A stretch of DNA of 22,724 nt from Nitrososphaerota archaeon (lineage in GTDB: Archaea > Thermoproteota > Nitrososphaeria > Nitrososphaerales > Nitrosopumilaceae). The notes below the pieces were generated by a model that was not told the origin of the DNA, searched no databases, and saw only the letters and a program-made list of their open reading frames with translations. The stretch lies in contig JADFJY010000006.1 of NCBI GenBank assembly GCA_022565935.1, positions 1 to 22,724 of the forward strand. The letters are read 5' to 3'. Shown here one piece after another: positions 8,192 to 15,169 of the stretch (its first letter is position 1; each line of letters opens with the position of its first letter). Both the position numbers and the translations under genes were made by a program.

Positions 8192-9160
8192 TCAATACCC
8201 TACTGAGTAGATCGGTTTTTGCCCATTCATTCCAAGATTGAGGTTTTTAACAGTAATTTCTGCCATTTTGACTCTGGTTTCTTTTGTTGAACTACCAATG
8301 TGTGGTGCTAACACCACATTTTGTAATTTTACTAGTGCGTGTTTTTTACTAATTGGTTCTGTCTCAAAGACATCTAATCCTGCACCTGCAATAATTTTTT
8401 TCTTTAATGCAGTAATCAGATCTTTTTCGTTAACTATTTTTCCTCTTGATGTGTTAATTAAAAATGCAGATTTTTTCATTTTTTTGAAAATTTTCATGTT
8501 AAACATCTGATCTGTTTCTTTTGTATGTGGCACATGAATTGAAATTATATCACTTTGAGTAATTAGTTTTTCAAACGAGACATATTTTACTCCTAATTTT
8601 TTCTCCTTGGTTTTCGATACATGTTTTCTGTTGTGATATGTCAATTTCATATCAAATGCCTTTGCTCTTTTGGCAAGTGTTTCTCCAATTCTACCTAAAC
8701 CTAAAATTCCAATTGTTTTCCCTTGGATATCTAATCCTACATAATCATGTGCACCATAGATCACTCTCCATTTTCCATCCCGAATTATTCTGTCTCCTTC
8801 TGAAACTCTTCTTAAAATGTCAAGTAATAGTGAGAACGTCAGATCAGCTGTCGCATCAGTTAATACTTCTGGAGTGTAACCAACCCGAATTTTTTTTTTT
8901 TTGGCATATTGAGTATCAATATGATCAAAACCAACACTATAGGTACTAATCACTTTTAGATTCTTAGCTAAATCAATTGTTGTTTTATTGATTTTGTCAT
9001 ATGGAAAACATATCAGTCCATCTATCTCTTTAATTTTTGATCGCAGTTTAGCTTGAGGGATGGGAATTTTTCCAGAATGAATTTCTATCTGATATCTTTT
9101 TTTTAATTCCTTTAATGCAAAATCATGTAAAATTCTTGTAAGAAAGACTTTTTTTTTCAT
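8192..9160 (-). CDS. D-2-hydroxyacid dehydrogenase (glyoxylate/hydroxypyruvate reductase-like)
   Basis: Encodes 322 residues from ATG 9160. The Rossmann motif GLGRIG lies near 154-159, and the catalytic triad of the D-isomer-specific 2-hydroxyacid dehydrogenases is visible: Arg in NTSRGKIVNE (about 239), Glu in VFETEP (about 268) and His in APHIGSS (about 287). There is no C-terminal ACT domain, so it is not a feedback-regulated SerA. NAD(P)H-dependent glyoxylate or hydroxypyruvate reduction is likely, but the substrate is not fixed by sequence. A TTG at 9181 is in frame, but the minus-strand TATAAA at 9186-9191 sits about 28 bases before ATG 9160, favouring the shorter form. A run of 13 A residues lies inside the gene at 8890-8902. 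Confidence 0.88.
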   Translation of the reverse strand: MKKKVFLTRILHDFALKELKKRYQIEIHSGKIPIPQAKLRSKIKEIDGLICFPYDKINKTTIDLAKNLKVISTYSVGFDHIDTQYAKKKKIRVGYTPEVLTDATADLTFSLLLDILRRVSEGDRIIRDGKWRVIYGAHDYVGLDIQGKTIGILGLGRIGETLAKRAKAFDMKLTYHNRKHVSKTKEKKLGVKYVSFEKLITQSDIISIHVPHTKETDQMFNMKIFKKMKKSAFLINTSRGKIVNEKDLITALKKKIIAGAGLDVFETEPISKKHALVKLQNVVLAPHIGSSTKETRVKMAEITVKNLNLGMNGQKPIYSVGY

Positions 9161-9165
9161 CAGTC

Positions 9166-9181
9166 TTGAGATTTGTCTCAA
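9166..9181. promoter_or_regulatory. Inverted repeat between TATA box and start codon of the dehydrogenase
   Basis: Perfect 6-bp arms TTGAGA (9166-9171) and TCTCAA (9176-9181) around TTTG. It sits between the TATA-like box at 9184-9193 and ATG 9160 of the minus-strand dehydrogenase, where a bound dimeric repressor would block initiation. Operator function is inferred from position and symmetry. Confidence 0.4.
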
Positions 9182-9183
9182 AC

Positions 9184-9193
9184 CATTTATACG
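9184..9193. promoter_or_regulatory. Shared TATA-like element for divergent genes
   Basis: CATTTATACG on the plus strand reads CGTATAAATG on the minus strand. It lies about 23 bases before ATG 9213 of the cysteine-rich small protein and about 28 bases before ATG 9160 of the dehydrogenase, so one AT-rich element could serve both directions, giving leaderless mRNAs. Confidence 0.5.
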
Positions 9194-9212
9194 ATTTCTT
9201 TGTATATTCTCT

Positions 9213-9353
9213 ATGTCTTCTGAACCTGAAGAAGAATTTGCTATTTGTGTAGAATGTGCAAATTCAATAGAAAAATGTGTTTGTGTATGTCCTTATTGTG
9301 GAGAACGTGACAAATGTGAATGTGCATTATTTGATGCAGCAACCGGAGGTTGA
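9213..9353 (+). CDS. 46-residue protein with eight cysteines, likely two zinc sites
   Basis: ATG 9213 to TGA 9351-9353 encodes 46 residues. Cysteines fall at 12, 15, 22, 24, 26, 29, 35 and 37, in the motifs ICVEC, CVCVCPYC and KCEC, after an acidic N-terminus (SSEPEEEF). The CxxC pairs and knuckle-like CPYCGE resemble a zinc ribbon, and eight cysteines could fill two four-cysteine sites; an iron-sulfur protein is the alternative. A TATA-like box at 9186-9193 gives leaderless spacing. It ends 50 bases before korA, so read-through into the ferredoxin oxidoreductase operon is possible. The function is unknown. Confidence 0.75.
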   Translation: MSSEPEEEFAICVECANSIEKCVCVCPYCGERDKCECALFDAATGG

Positions 9354-9403
9354 TCAAATTGGTAAAACAAATCATTATTATTCAAAATAAAAGGTGACAT
9401 GTT

Positions 9404-11314
9404 GTGAGTTCAGTGGATTTTACATGGCTAATTGGCGGTCCACAAGGAAGTGGGGTTGAATCTGGAGCAAACATATTTTCTCGTGTATGTGCTGAGATGG
9501 GCTATCAAGTATTTGGAAAAAGAGAATTTTATTCAAATATCAAAGGTGAACATAGTTATTTTACATTAAGAATTTCTGATCAAAAAATTCATTCAACTGT
9601 AAATGATGTAAACTTGATGGTATCATTTGATGCTGAAACAATCTTTCGTCATTTTGATGAAGTAATTTCTGGTGGTGGAATTATCTATGACTCTGATCTA
9701 GAAAAAATAAAAACAGATGATGTCAATACTCTTGATGATCCATTTAAAAACAGATTACACAAAGATTTAGAATCAAAAAATAAACCATTTACAATTGCTG
9801 GAATTTTAGAGATTGCAAAAGAGAAAGGAGTATTATTGTTTCCCGTATCTTTCAAGTCTATTCTTGCCAGTCTTGCTGAAGAAACTGAAAATCCTCGTCT
9901 TAAAGGATTAGTTAGAATGTATAATGTAATTGGTGTATCTTTGTCTTTGGGATTACTAAAGATGTCACCTGATTTCTTACATAAAACAATAGATATAATT
10001 TTTTCAAAAAAACCAGCAATTGCAGAAATTAATCAACAAGCTGCAAATTATTCATATAATTATGCTACTGCAAAATTTGAAAGTTTTAATTATTTGTTAC
10101 CTGGCACAGAAAAAGAACCTGGAACTCTTTTGGTTCAAGGCCATATGGGAACTGCATTAGGTAAAATGGCATGTGGTTGTAGATTCCAACCTTACTATCC
10201 AATCACTCCGGCATCTGATGAATCAGTATATCTAGAAACAAATGAACTTTTAGAAATAATTGATGACAGACCTGGCTCTACTGTTGTTATTCAAACCGAA
10301 GATGAAATATGTTCAATGGGAATGGCTATTGGAGGCGCATTAACTGGAACACGTTCTGCAACTTGTACATCTGGTCCTGGATTTGCATTAATGACTGAAA
10401 TGTTGGGTTGGGCTGGAATCAATGAAGTACCTATCGTAATTACTAATTATCAACGAAGTGGACCATCAACTGGTCTTCCAACAAGACATGGTCAAGATGA
10501 TTTGCTTTTTTCGGTATTTGCTGGACATGGAGACTTTCCAAAAATTGTTTATGCCTCAGGTGATATTGAGGAGAGTTTCTATGATACTGGTAACTGCTTT
10601 AACTATGCTGATATTTTTCAAGTTCCAGTAATTCACATGATGGACAAATTCCTTGCAAGTTCAGTTATTACCTGTAAACGATTTGATACTCAAAAAATCT
10701 CAATTGATAGAGGTAAACTCTTAGAGAAAGTCAGTGACGGCTATAGGCGCTTTGAGTTTACTGATGATGGAATATCCCCTCGTTCTAGATTGGGAATTGA
10801 TAATGGAATATTTTGGAATACTGGTGATGAATCTGATGAAACTGGTCATATATCAGAAGATCCAATCATGCGTGTAAAAATGATGGACAAAAGAATGTCT
10901 CGCCTAGATTTGATCCTCAAAAAGATTCCTGATTCAGAACAAGTGGTATCTTTTGGCATTGAAGATTATACTATAATCTCATGGGGGTCTGCAAAGGGTC
11001 CTATCATTGATGCATTAAAAATGCTCAAAAAAGAAGGAATCTCGATTGGGTATATCCAATTAAAACTATTACATCCATTTCCAACTGATTATGTAAATTT
11101 CTTGCTAAAAGATGCCAAGACCATAATTGATATCGAAGCAAATTACTCTGCCCAGCTAGGGAAACTATTCAAACAAAATATCGCACGCGATATTGATTAT
11201 TATGTCTTAAAATATACTGGAAGAGTAATGACTAGTACTGAAATTTATGATTCTCTTAAAAAAATTATTCAGAACAAAGCAAACAAACGGGAGGTTCTAA
11301 TGCATGGCGCTTAA
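9404..11314 (+). CDS. korA: 2-oxoacid:ferredoxin oxidoreductase, fused gamma/alpha subunit
   Basis: Encodes 636 residues from GTG 9404, with a GGTGA ribosome site at 9393-9397. Residues about 1-210 are the gamma domain (IGGPQGSGVESGANIFSR). The alpha domain follows, with the YYPITPASDES motif near 263-273 that binds the 2-oxoacid carboxylate. With korB it oxidatively decarboxylates a 2-oxoacid with CoA to acyl-CoA, passing electrons to ferredoxin. Whether 2-oxoglutarate, pyruvate or a broad set is preferred cannot be decided by eye. The fused two-subunit form is the usual archaeal and aerobic type. It overlaps korB by 11 bases. Confidence 0.93.
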   Translation: MSSVDFTWLIGGPQGSGVESGANIFSRVCAEMGYQVFGKREFYSNIKGEHSYFTLRISDQKIHSTVNDVNLMVSFDAETIFRHFDEVISGGGIIYDSDLEKIKTDDVNTLDDPFKNRLHKDLESKNKPFTIAGILEIAKEKGVLLFPVSFKSILASLAEETENPRLKGLVRMYNVIGVSLSLGLLKMSPDFLHKTIDIIFSKKPAIAEINQQAANYSYNYATAKFESFNYLLPGTEKEPGTLLVQGHMGTALGKMACGCRFQPYYPITPASDESVYLETNELLEIIDDRPGSTVVIQTEDEICSMGMAIGGALTGTRSATCTSGPGFALMTEMLGWAGINEVPIVITNYQRSGPSTGLPTRHGQDDLLFSVFAGHGDFPKIVYASGDIEESFYDTGNCFNYADIFQVPVIHMMDKFLASSVITCKRFDTQKISIDRGKLLEKVSDGYRRFEFTDDGISPRSRLGIDNGIFWNTGDESDETGHISEDPIMRVKMMDKRMSRLDLILKKIPDSEQVVSFGIEDYTIISWGSAKGPIIDALKMLKKEGISIGYIQLKLLHPFPTDYVNFLLKDAKTIIDIEANYSAQLGKLFKQNIARDIDYYVLKYTGRVMTSTEIYDSLKKIIQNKANKREVLMHGA

Positions 11315-12266
11315 ACTAGCTGATTTTAGAACTGACGTACACAATGATTGGTGTGCTGGATGTGGAGACTTTGGAATTGTTAACGCTATCCAAATGGCAT
11401 TAGCTGAGATGGGTGTACAACGAGACAAGACTGTGATGTTTTCTGGAATTGGGTGTTCTGGCAAGACCTCTCATTTTATCAATACTTATGGTGTTCATAC
11501 ATTACATGGACGAGTTTTGACATTTGCACAAGGTGCAAAGATTGCAAATCCTGAGATGACAGTTATTGCAGTAGGGGGTGATGGTGATGGATTAGGAATT
11601 GGCGCTGGTCATTTTGTTGCAGCTGGCAGACGAAATGTAGACATGACATACATCATTTTTGATAATGGTGTCTATGGGTTAACAAAGGGACAAGCATCAC
11701 CTACCTTGAGACTTGGAGAACAGACAAAATCATTGCCCTCTCCAAACACAAATTATAATGTTAACCCAATTGGATTGGCTGTTGCAAGTGGTTTCACATT
11801 TGTTGCACGTGGTTATTCTTATGATGTTAGACATCTTAAAGACTTGATAATTCAGGCAGTCAAACACAAAGGATTGTCATTTTTGGATGTTTTACAACCA
11901 TGTCCTACGTATAATGATATCAATACAAGAGATTGGTACGCGGGTACCGATTTAGTTGATGAAGCACAAAAAAGACATTCAAGAATCTACAAACTAGAAG
12001 AACGTGGATTTGATCCCGTAGTTCATTTTGATTCAGAAGTAGAAATTAATGAAAAACTATCTCAATCCCTCATTAAATCACTTGAATGGGGGAACAAAAT
12101 ACCAATAGGAGTATTTTACAAAAATGATACTATTTCTCCTTATCATGTAAGATTACAAGATAAAATTCCAAATTATCTGGAAAATTCTCCTGCACAACAA
12201 AACATTTCCAAAAATGGTCGTTCTAACACTGATATTTCAAAAATATTAGATTCTCTTCAAGTATAA
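11304..12266 (+). CDS. korB: 2-oxoacid:ferredoxin oxidoreductase, beta subunit
   Basis: Encodes 320 residues. Cysteines at 17 and 20 (WCAGCGDFG), 51 (GIGCSGK) and 200 (LQPCPTYN) reproduce the four-cysteine pattern that holds the single 4Fe-4S cluster of archaeal beta subunits. The thiamine diphosphate site is the GGDGDGLGIG segment followed later by IFDNGVYGLTKGQ. Pairs with the upstream gamma/alpha chain, whose 3' end it overlaps by 11 bases, so the two are translated together. The GGGAGG sequence near 11289 may act as its ribosome site. The stop codon lies inside a 10-bp inverted repeat. Confidence 0.95.
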   Translation: MALKLADFRTDVHNDWCAGCGDFGIVNAIQMALAEMGVQRDKTVMFSGIGCSGKTSHFINTYGVHTLHGRVLTFAQGAKIANPEMTVIAVGGDGDGLGIGAGHFVAAGRRNVDMTYIIFDNGVYGLTKGQASPTLRLGEQTKSLPSPNTNYNVNPIGLAVASGFTFVARGYSYDVRHLKDLIIQAVKHKGLSFLDVLQPCPTYNDINTRDWYAGTDLVDEAQKRHSRIYKLEERGFDPVVHFDSEVEINEKLSQSLIKSLEWGNKIPIGVFYKNDTISPYHVRLQDKIPNYLENSPAQQNISKNGRSNTDISKILDSLQV

Positions 12267-12293
12267 CTTGTGTTTTGAACCTAACAAGTTATA
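12262..12293. repeat. 10-bp perfect inverted repeat over korB stop and next TATA
   Basis: TATAACTTGT (12262-12271) and ACAAGTTATA (12284-12293) are exact inverted copies 12 bases apart. The left arm contains the korB stop TAA. The right arm contains TTATA, positioned about 26 bases before the TTG start of the next gene. It can be a terminator-like hairpin in the korB mRNA, an operator over the downstream promoter, or both. Confidence 0.6.
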
Positions 12294-12316
12294 GGCAAGT
12301 TTTGTAGCATATTACT

Positions 12317-12757
12317 TTGCATTTGAATATTAGTGAAGCAAATAAAATATTTAGAAAATCAATTATCAAGGGTTTCTTTGAACCACAGCTAATAAATCTA
12401 GATTTTAAAAAATCATCAGTAAAACATCCATCTATAAATGAAAACGGTCTTATGCAGTCTGATTTACTTCATCTATTTTTTGATGTAGAGACTGGTTCTG
12501 ATTATCCTGATGGTGACGAGTGGTTTATCGTAGAGTTGTTATTTCCTCATGACGTAAAACTCCCTGACAATTTGATAGGGACAGATTATTTTACAACTCT
12601 CTCAGTTGATGAAGGAAAAAAATTCTGGCATCATCGTGAATTAATTCGTTACAAGTATGGAAAATCTAAGAAATTAGACAATGCTTTAGAATTTATTGAA
12701 TCAAAATACAAAGAACTCCATAAATTATTAGAGCCTTTACAGAAAGATCTCATTTAA
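12317..12757 (+). CDS. Unknown soluble protein, 146 residues
   Basis: Starts at TTG 12317, placed by the TATA-like GTTATAGG at 12288-12295 about 26 bases upstream. The protein has no membrane segment or signal peptide. Visible features are an acidic centre (FFDVETGSDYPDGDEWFIVELLFPHD) — shown here only as landmark residues FFDVE and GDEWFIVELLF — and a helical lysine-rich C-terminus. I do not recognise a family. It converges with the minus-strand gene that follows and overlaps its 3' end by 8 bases, so the two transcripts are antisense at their ends. Confidence 0.7.
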   Translation: MHLNISEANKIFRKSIIKGFFEPQLINLDFKKSSVKHPSINENGLMQSDLLHLFFDVETGSDYPDGDEWFIVELLFPHDVKLPDNLIGTDYFTTLSVDEGKKFWHHRELIRYKYGKSKKLDNALEFIESKYKELHKLLEPLQKDLI

Positions 12758-13283
12758 TTATTTTCCAAGAATCTTCCATGAAAGTATATTTCTTATTTTC
12801 AGATGATATTATGTTTGGACGCCATCTAATTGATTTTGAATCAAACTTGTAAATAATTTCTGAAATTCCTACTGGTATTTTTTTAGGATCTAGTTGATAT
12901 GGTAATAATTCTAAAACAAAATCAATTTTATCCACTGCGTTATTGAACAACTGCCTATCTGTAGTATCAATAATGAAAATAATTCTTGGGTTTCCAGAAA
13001 AGTTGATTTTAATTTTTAAAGCGTTACCACTACCTCTTCTCCGCTTCATCTCTTTGAAAATTGCTTTGACTTTTTCCCAGCGTCTAAAAGTAAACCATTG
13101 GAAAAATGCATCATTAAATTGAAGGGGAATTTCCATGTTTAAAAAACTCACAAAATTCTCATCATTTGGTTCAATTTCATCTTGAATAACTGTAAAATGA
13201 GAATTTAGAAATTCATATAAGACTTCAATTTCCCATGGTGAAATTCCATAATACTGTAATGTGGTTTTCAAACTTTCTGGCAA
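12750..13283 (-). CDS. Unknown soluble protein, 177 residues
   Basis: Minus-strand frame from TTG 13283. GATTTAATTAC, centred near 13309 on the same strand, is a TATA-like box about 26 bases upstream, which supports this start. The protein is a mixture of aromatic and basic segments, with FFQWFTFRRWEKVKAIF and MKRRRGSGNALKIKINF giving a basic patch in the middle, and beta-rich stretches after it (PRIIFIIDTTDRQLF). There is no membrane segment and no recognised family. The basic patch could contact nucleic acid, but that is speculation. Confidence 0.68.
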   Translation of the reverse strand: MPESLKTTLQYYGISPWEIEVLYEFLNSHFTVIQDEIEPNDENFVSFLNMEIPLQFNDAFFQWFTFRRWEKVKAIFKEMKRRRGSGNALKIKINFSGNPRIIFIIDTTDRQLFNNAVDKIDFVLELLPYQLDPKKIPVGISEIIYKFDSKSIRWRPNIISSENKKYTFMEDSWKIIK

Positions 13284-13359
13284 TAATTTAAAATCTTAAA
13301 AATTGTAATTAAATCTTCAAATTTGGTGATATTGGGTTAAATTTACCTGAAAATTAAAA

Positions 13360-13366
13360 TTATATG
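13360..13366 (+). promoter_or_regulatory. TATA-like box of the 109-residue protein gene
   Basis: TTATATG lies about 26 bases before ATG 13389, which is the leaderless geometry seen repeatedly in this window. A perfect palindrome lies between it and the start. Confidence 0.5.
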
Positions 13367-13372
13367 TAGAGA

Positions 13373-13384
13373 GAAAGTACTTTC
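13373..13384. promoter_or_regulatory. Perfect 12-bp palindrome GAAAGTACTTTC between TATA and ATG
   Basis: GAAAGTACTTTC equals its own reverse complement. It lies 7 bases after the TATA-like box and ends 4 bases before ATG 13389, covering the expected transcription start. This is the classic position for an archaeal repressor site. The regulator is unknown. Confidence 0.45.
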
Positions 13385-13388
13385 AGAT

Positions 13389-13718
13389 ATGAAGAAAGAA
13401 TTTGTGGTAAAAAGCATTGATGCATCACCTGATGGGGCACCATATGTTATAGTCTCATTATCATCAATTAAAGATCTTAAAGAAGGCACTCAAAACACAC
13501 AACCTGCTTTTGGCAGTCCTAAGGTTATGGGATTTACAAACATGAATGATATGATGAAAGATCTAAACAAGATGATTTCTGGAGGAATGGGAGGTGGTTT
13601 GGGAATGCAAGGAAGTACTCAATTAAAACTTGAAATGCATGAATACAAAGACATGAGTCTTTCAGTTGGAGATAAGGTATTTTTAGAATTAACCAAAGCT
13701 GAAACTCTTGGAGTTTAA
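13389..13718 (+). CDS. Unknown protein with Gly/Met-rich central linker
   Basis: Encodes 109 residues. Two beta-rich halves, KEFVVKSIDASPDGAPYVIV at the N-terminus and STQLKLEMHEYKDMSLSVGD at the C-terminus, are separated by a flexible methionine- and glycine-rich stretch (MNDMMKDLNKMISGGMGGGL). It has no cysteine and no membrane segment. The C-terminal half ends in a small-barrel-like pattern, SVGDKVFLELTKAE. I do not recognise the family. Its single promoter with an overlapping palindrome suggests individual control. The 3' end abuts the convergent minus-strand gene with one base between. Confidence 0.72.
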   Translation: MKKEFVVKSIDASPDGAPYVIVSLSSIKDLKEGTQNTQPAFGSPKVMGFTNMNDMMKDLNKMISGGMGGGLGMQGSTQLKLEMHEYKDMSLSVGDKVFLELTKAETLGV

Positions 13719-13719
13719 A

Positions 13720-14274
13720 CTACCAGATTGTATCGAAAAATTTCCAACCATACATAGCAACAATTGTTACAATTACAAATATCATTGGTTTCCATGCAAT
13801 TACAGGTATACTTGGTGATGCAAGTTTAACTTTGTAATTATCTATAATTAAATGAACATTTTTCTTGATTTTGTCATGCCAAATGCTATACTCTACTTGA
13901 TATTTTTTTAGAATCTCTTCTACTTCATAAACAACTGGAGTTCTTTGAGAGAAAAGGTGTTGAAGATAGTCTCTTGATACCTCTACTTCAGCATGAATTC
14001 CAATAAATCCCTTTTTGAGGTCGATCATTCTAATGTGCATCTCCCACGGTTTTTTTAATTTTAGATTAATTCCACTTCCAATTTGTTCTGGTTGCTTGTG
14101 CTCAAATTTTACTTTGGTAAATCCTTCTTCTGCAAAAATTTTCATCAATTCTTCAAAACTCTTCTTGACAACAATGTGAAGTTGCTCAATTCCATTTTTA
14201 CTATCTACATCCATCTTGTGTTTTAATCCATCAAGAAATGAAATTGTTTTAGGATATGTAGTAATATATTCCAT
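13720..14274 (-). CDS. Unknown protein with C-terminal membrane anchor
   Basis: From ATG 14274 this encodes 184 residues. The frame stays open back to 14421, but that extension would overlap cofE by about 100 bases. The TTTAAATA box on the same strand near 14298-14306 lies about 27 bases before ATG 14274, so I choose the short form. The N-terminal 150 residues are soluble, mixed alpha/beta (IEQLHIVVKKSFEELMKIF). The only membrane segment is at the very end (IVTIVAMYGWKFF region), followed by only a few residues. That makes it a candidate tail-anchored protein facing the cytoplasm. The soluble domain is not recognised. Confidence 0.72.
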   Translation of the reverse strand: MEYITTYPKTISFLDGLKHKMDVDSKNGIEQLHIVVKKSFEELMKIFAEEGFTKVKFEHKQPEQIGSGINLKLKKPWEMHIRMIDLKKGFIGIHAEVEVSRDYLQHLFSQRTPVVYEVEEILKKYQVEYSIWHDKIKKNVHLIIDNYKVKLASPSIPVIAWKPMIFVIVTIVAMYGWKFFDTIW

Positions 14275-14320
14275 TATTCTGTTCCAGTAAAATACTCTAT
14301 TTAAAGTCGAATTAACTATT

Positions 14321-15097
14321 CTAATTCTTTCCAGAATTTGATAATCCTCGTACGTACACACATTGATCTGGTGATATTGCCATTTCTGAAGAATTGATTT
14401 TTCTATCAGTAAGTTTTGCATCTGAATTCCTAACTATGGCAAATGGTTTTGACTCTGCACCTTCACCCATCTTATGATTTGCAATTGTTGCTAGATTATC
14501 AACTACTGCTTGAAATGTTACTTTTAATGGATTACCGTCAAGATCTTTTTTTGCTCTCATATCTAAAACTGGCTCAATTCCAGCACATGCTACTGCAACT
14601 CCTGATGTTCCAATTCTTGCTGGCATTAATCTACTATCTACTAGAATTATTCCTACATGAATGGATAATTTTAAGAAAATTTTTCTACGAATCTGTTCTG
14701 CAATAAGATATGGATTTGTTGGATATAAAATCACACTACCTTTTTTTACATTAGATTTATCAATTCCCGCATTTGGTGCCATTATGTTATCTGATGATGT
14801 AATTACAAATCCCCCAATACCGCCAAAAATTTTATCTGATTCTCTGATAATGATCTCAGCAATTTCAGGTTTTAATTGAAATTTTTTTGAAATTTCTATC
14901 CCTTTATCTGAGGCTCTGATTTTTTCAAGTTCAATAATTCTTCCTTGTGAATTTGAGATGTATTTTGTTGAAATTACTAAAACATCTCCATCTTGCAATT
15001 TTGTATTATTTTTTTCTAATGTTTCTAATAATGTCTCAAAAACATCAAATTCTCCTTTCATCCTCTCAGCTAAAAGTGGTAAAACTGTTAGTTGCAC
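14321..15097 (-). CDS. cofE: Coenzyme F420-0:L-glutamate ligase
   Basis: From GTG 15097 this encodes 258 residues, close to the usual CofE length. The frame extends to TTG 15157, but that adds a low-complexity Lys/Asn stretch; TTTTTTATTG at 15119-15128 reads as a TATA box on the minus strand about 26 bases before the GTG. CofE adds glutamates to F420-0 using GTP. Family signatures are DGDVLVISTKYISNSQGR, the metal- and nucleotide-binding PNAGIDKSNV, and DGNPLKVTFQAVVDNLA followed by MGEGAESKP. F420 production is known in ammonia-oxidising archaea. It is divergent from the leuC-like gene. Confidence 0.9.
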   Translation of the reverse strand: MQLTVLPLLAERMKGEFDVFETLLETLEKNNTKLQDGDVLVISTKYISNSQGRIIELEKIRASDKGIEISKKFQLKPEIAEIIIRESDKIFGGIGGFVITSSDNIMAPNAGIDKSNVKKGSVILYPTNPYLIAEQIRRKIFLKLSIHVGIILVDSRLMPARIGTSGVAVACAGIEPVLDMRAKKDLDGNPLKVTFQAVVDNLATIANHKMGEGAESKPFAIVRNSDAKLTDRKINSSEMAISPDQCVYVRGLSNSGKN

Positions 15098-15138
15098 AAT
15101 ATTCTGACCACTCTTTTCTTTTTTATTGTTCTGAAAAG

Positions 15139-15147
15139 CTTTTAATC
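15139..15147 (+). promoter_or_regulatory. TATA-like box of the first isomerase operon
   Basis: CTTTTAATC is centred about 27 bases before ATG 15170. It overlaps the first of two AAGCTTTT direct repeats (15136-15143 and 15156-15163) whose starts are exactly 20 bp apart, flanking the expected transcription start. Confidence 0.45.
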
Positions 15148-15169
15148 TGTAGAACAAGCTTTTTTGTTT

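Noticed and set aside
8238..8949. Two plus-strand open frames (8238-8510 and 8638-8949) across the dehydrogenase.
   Set aside because: They lie opposite a gene with intact catalytic motifs on the minus strand and encode low-complexity Phe/Leu-rich shadows.
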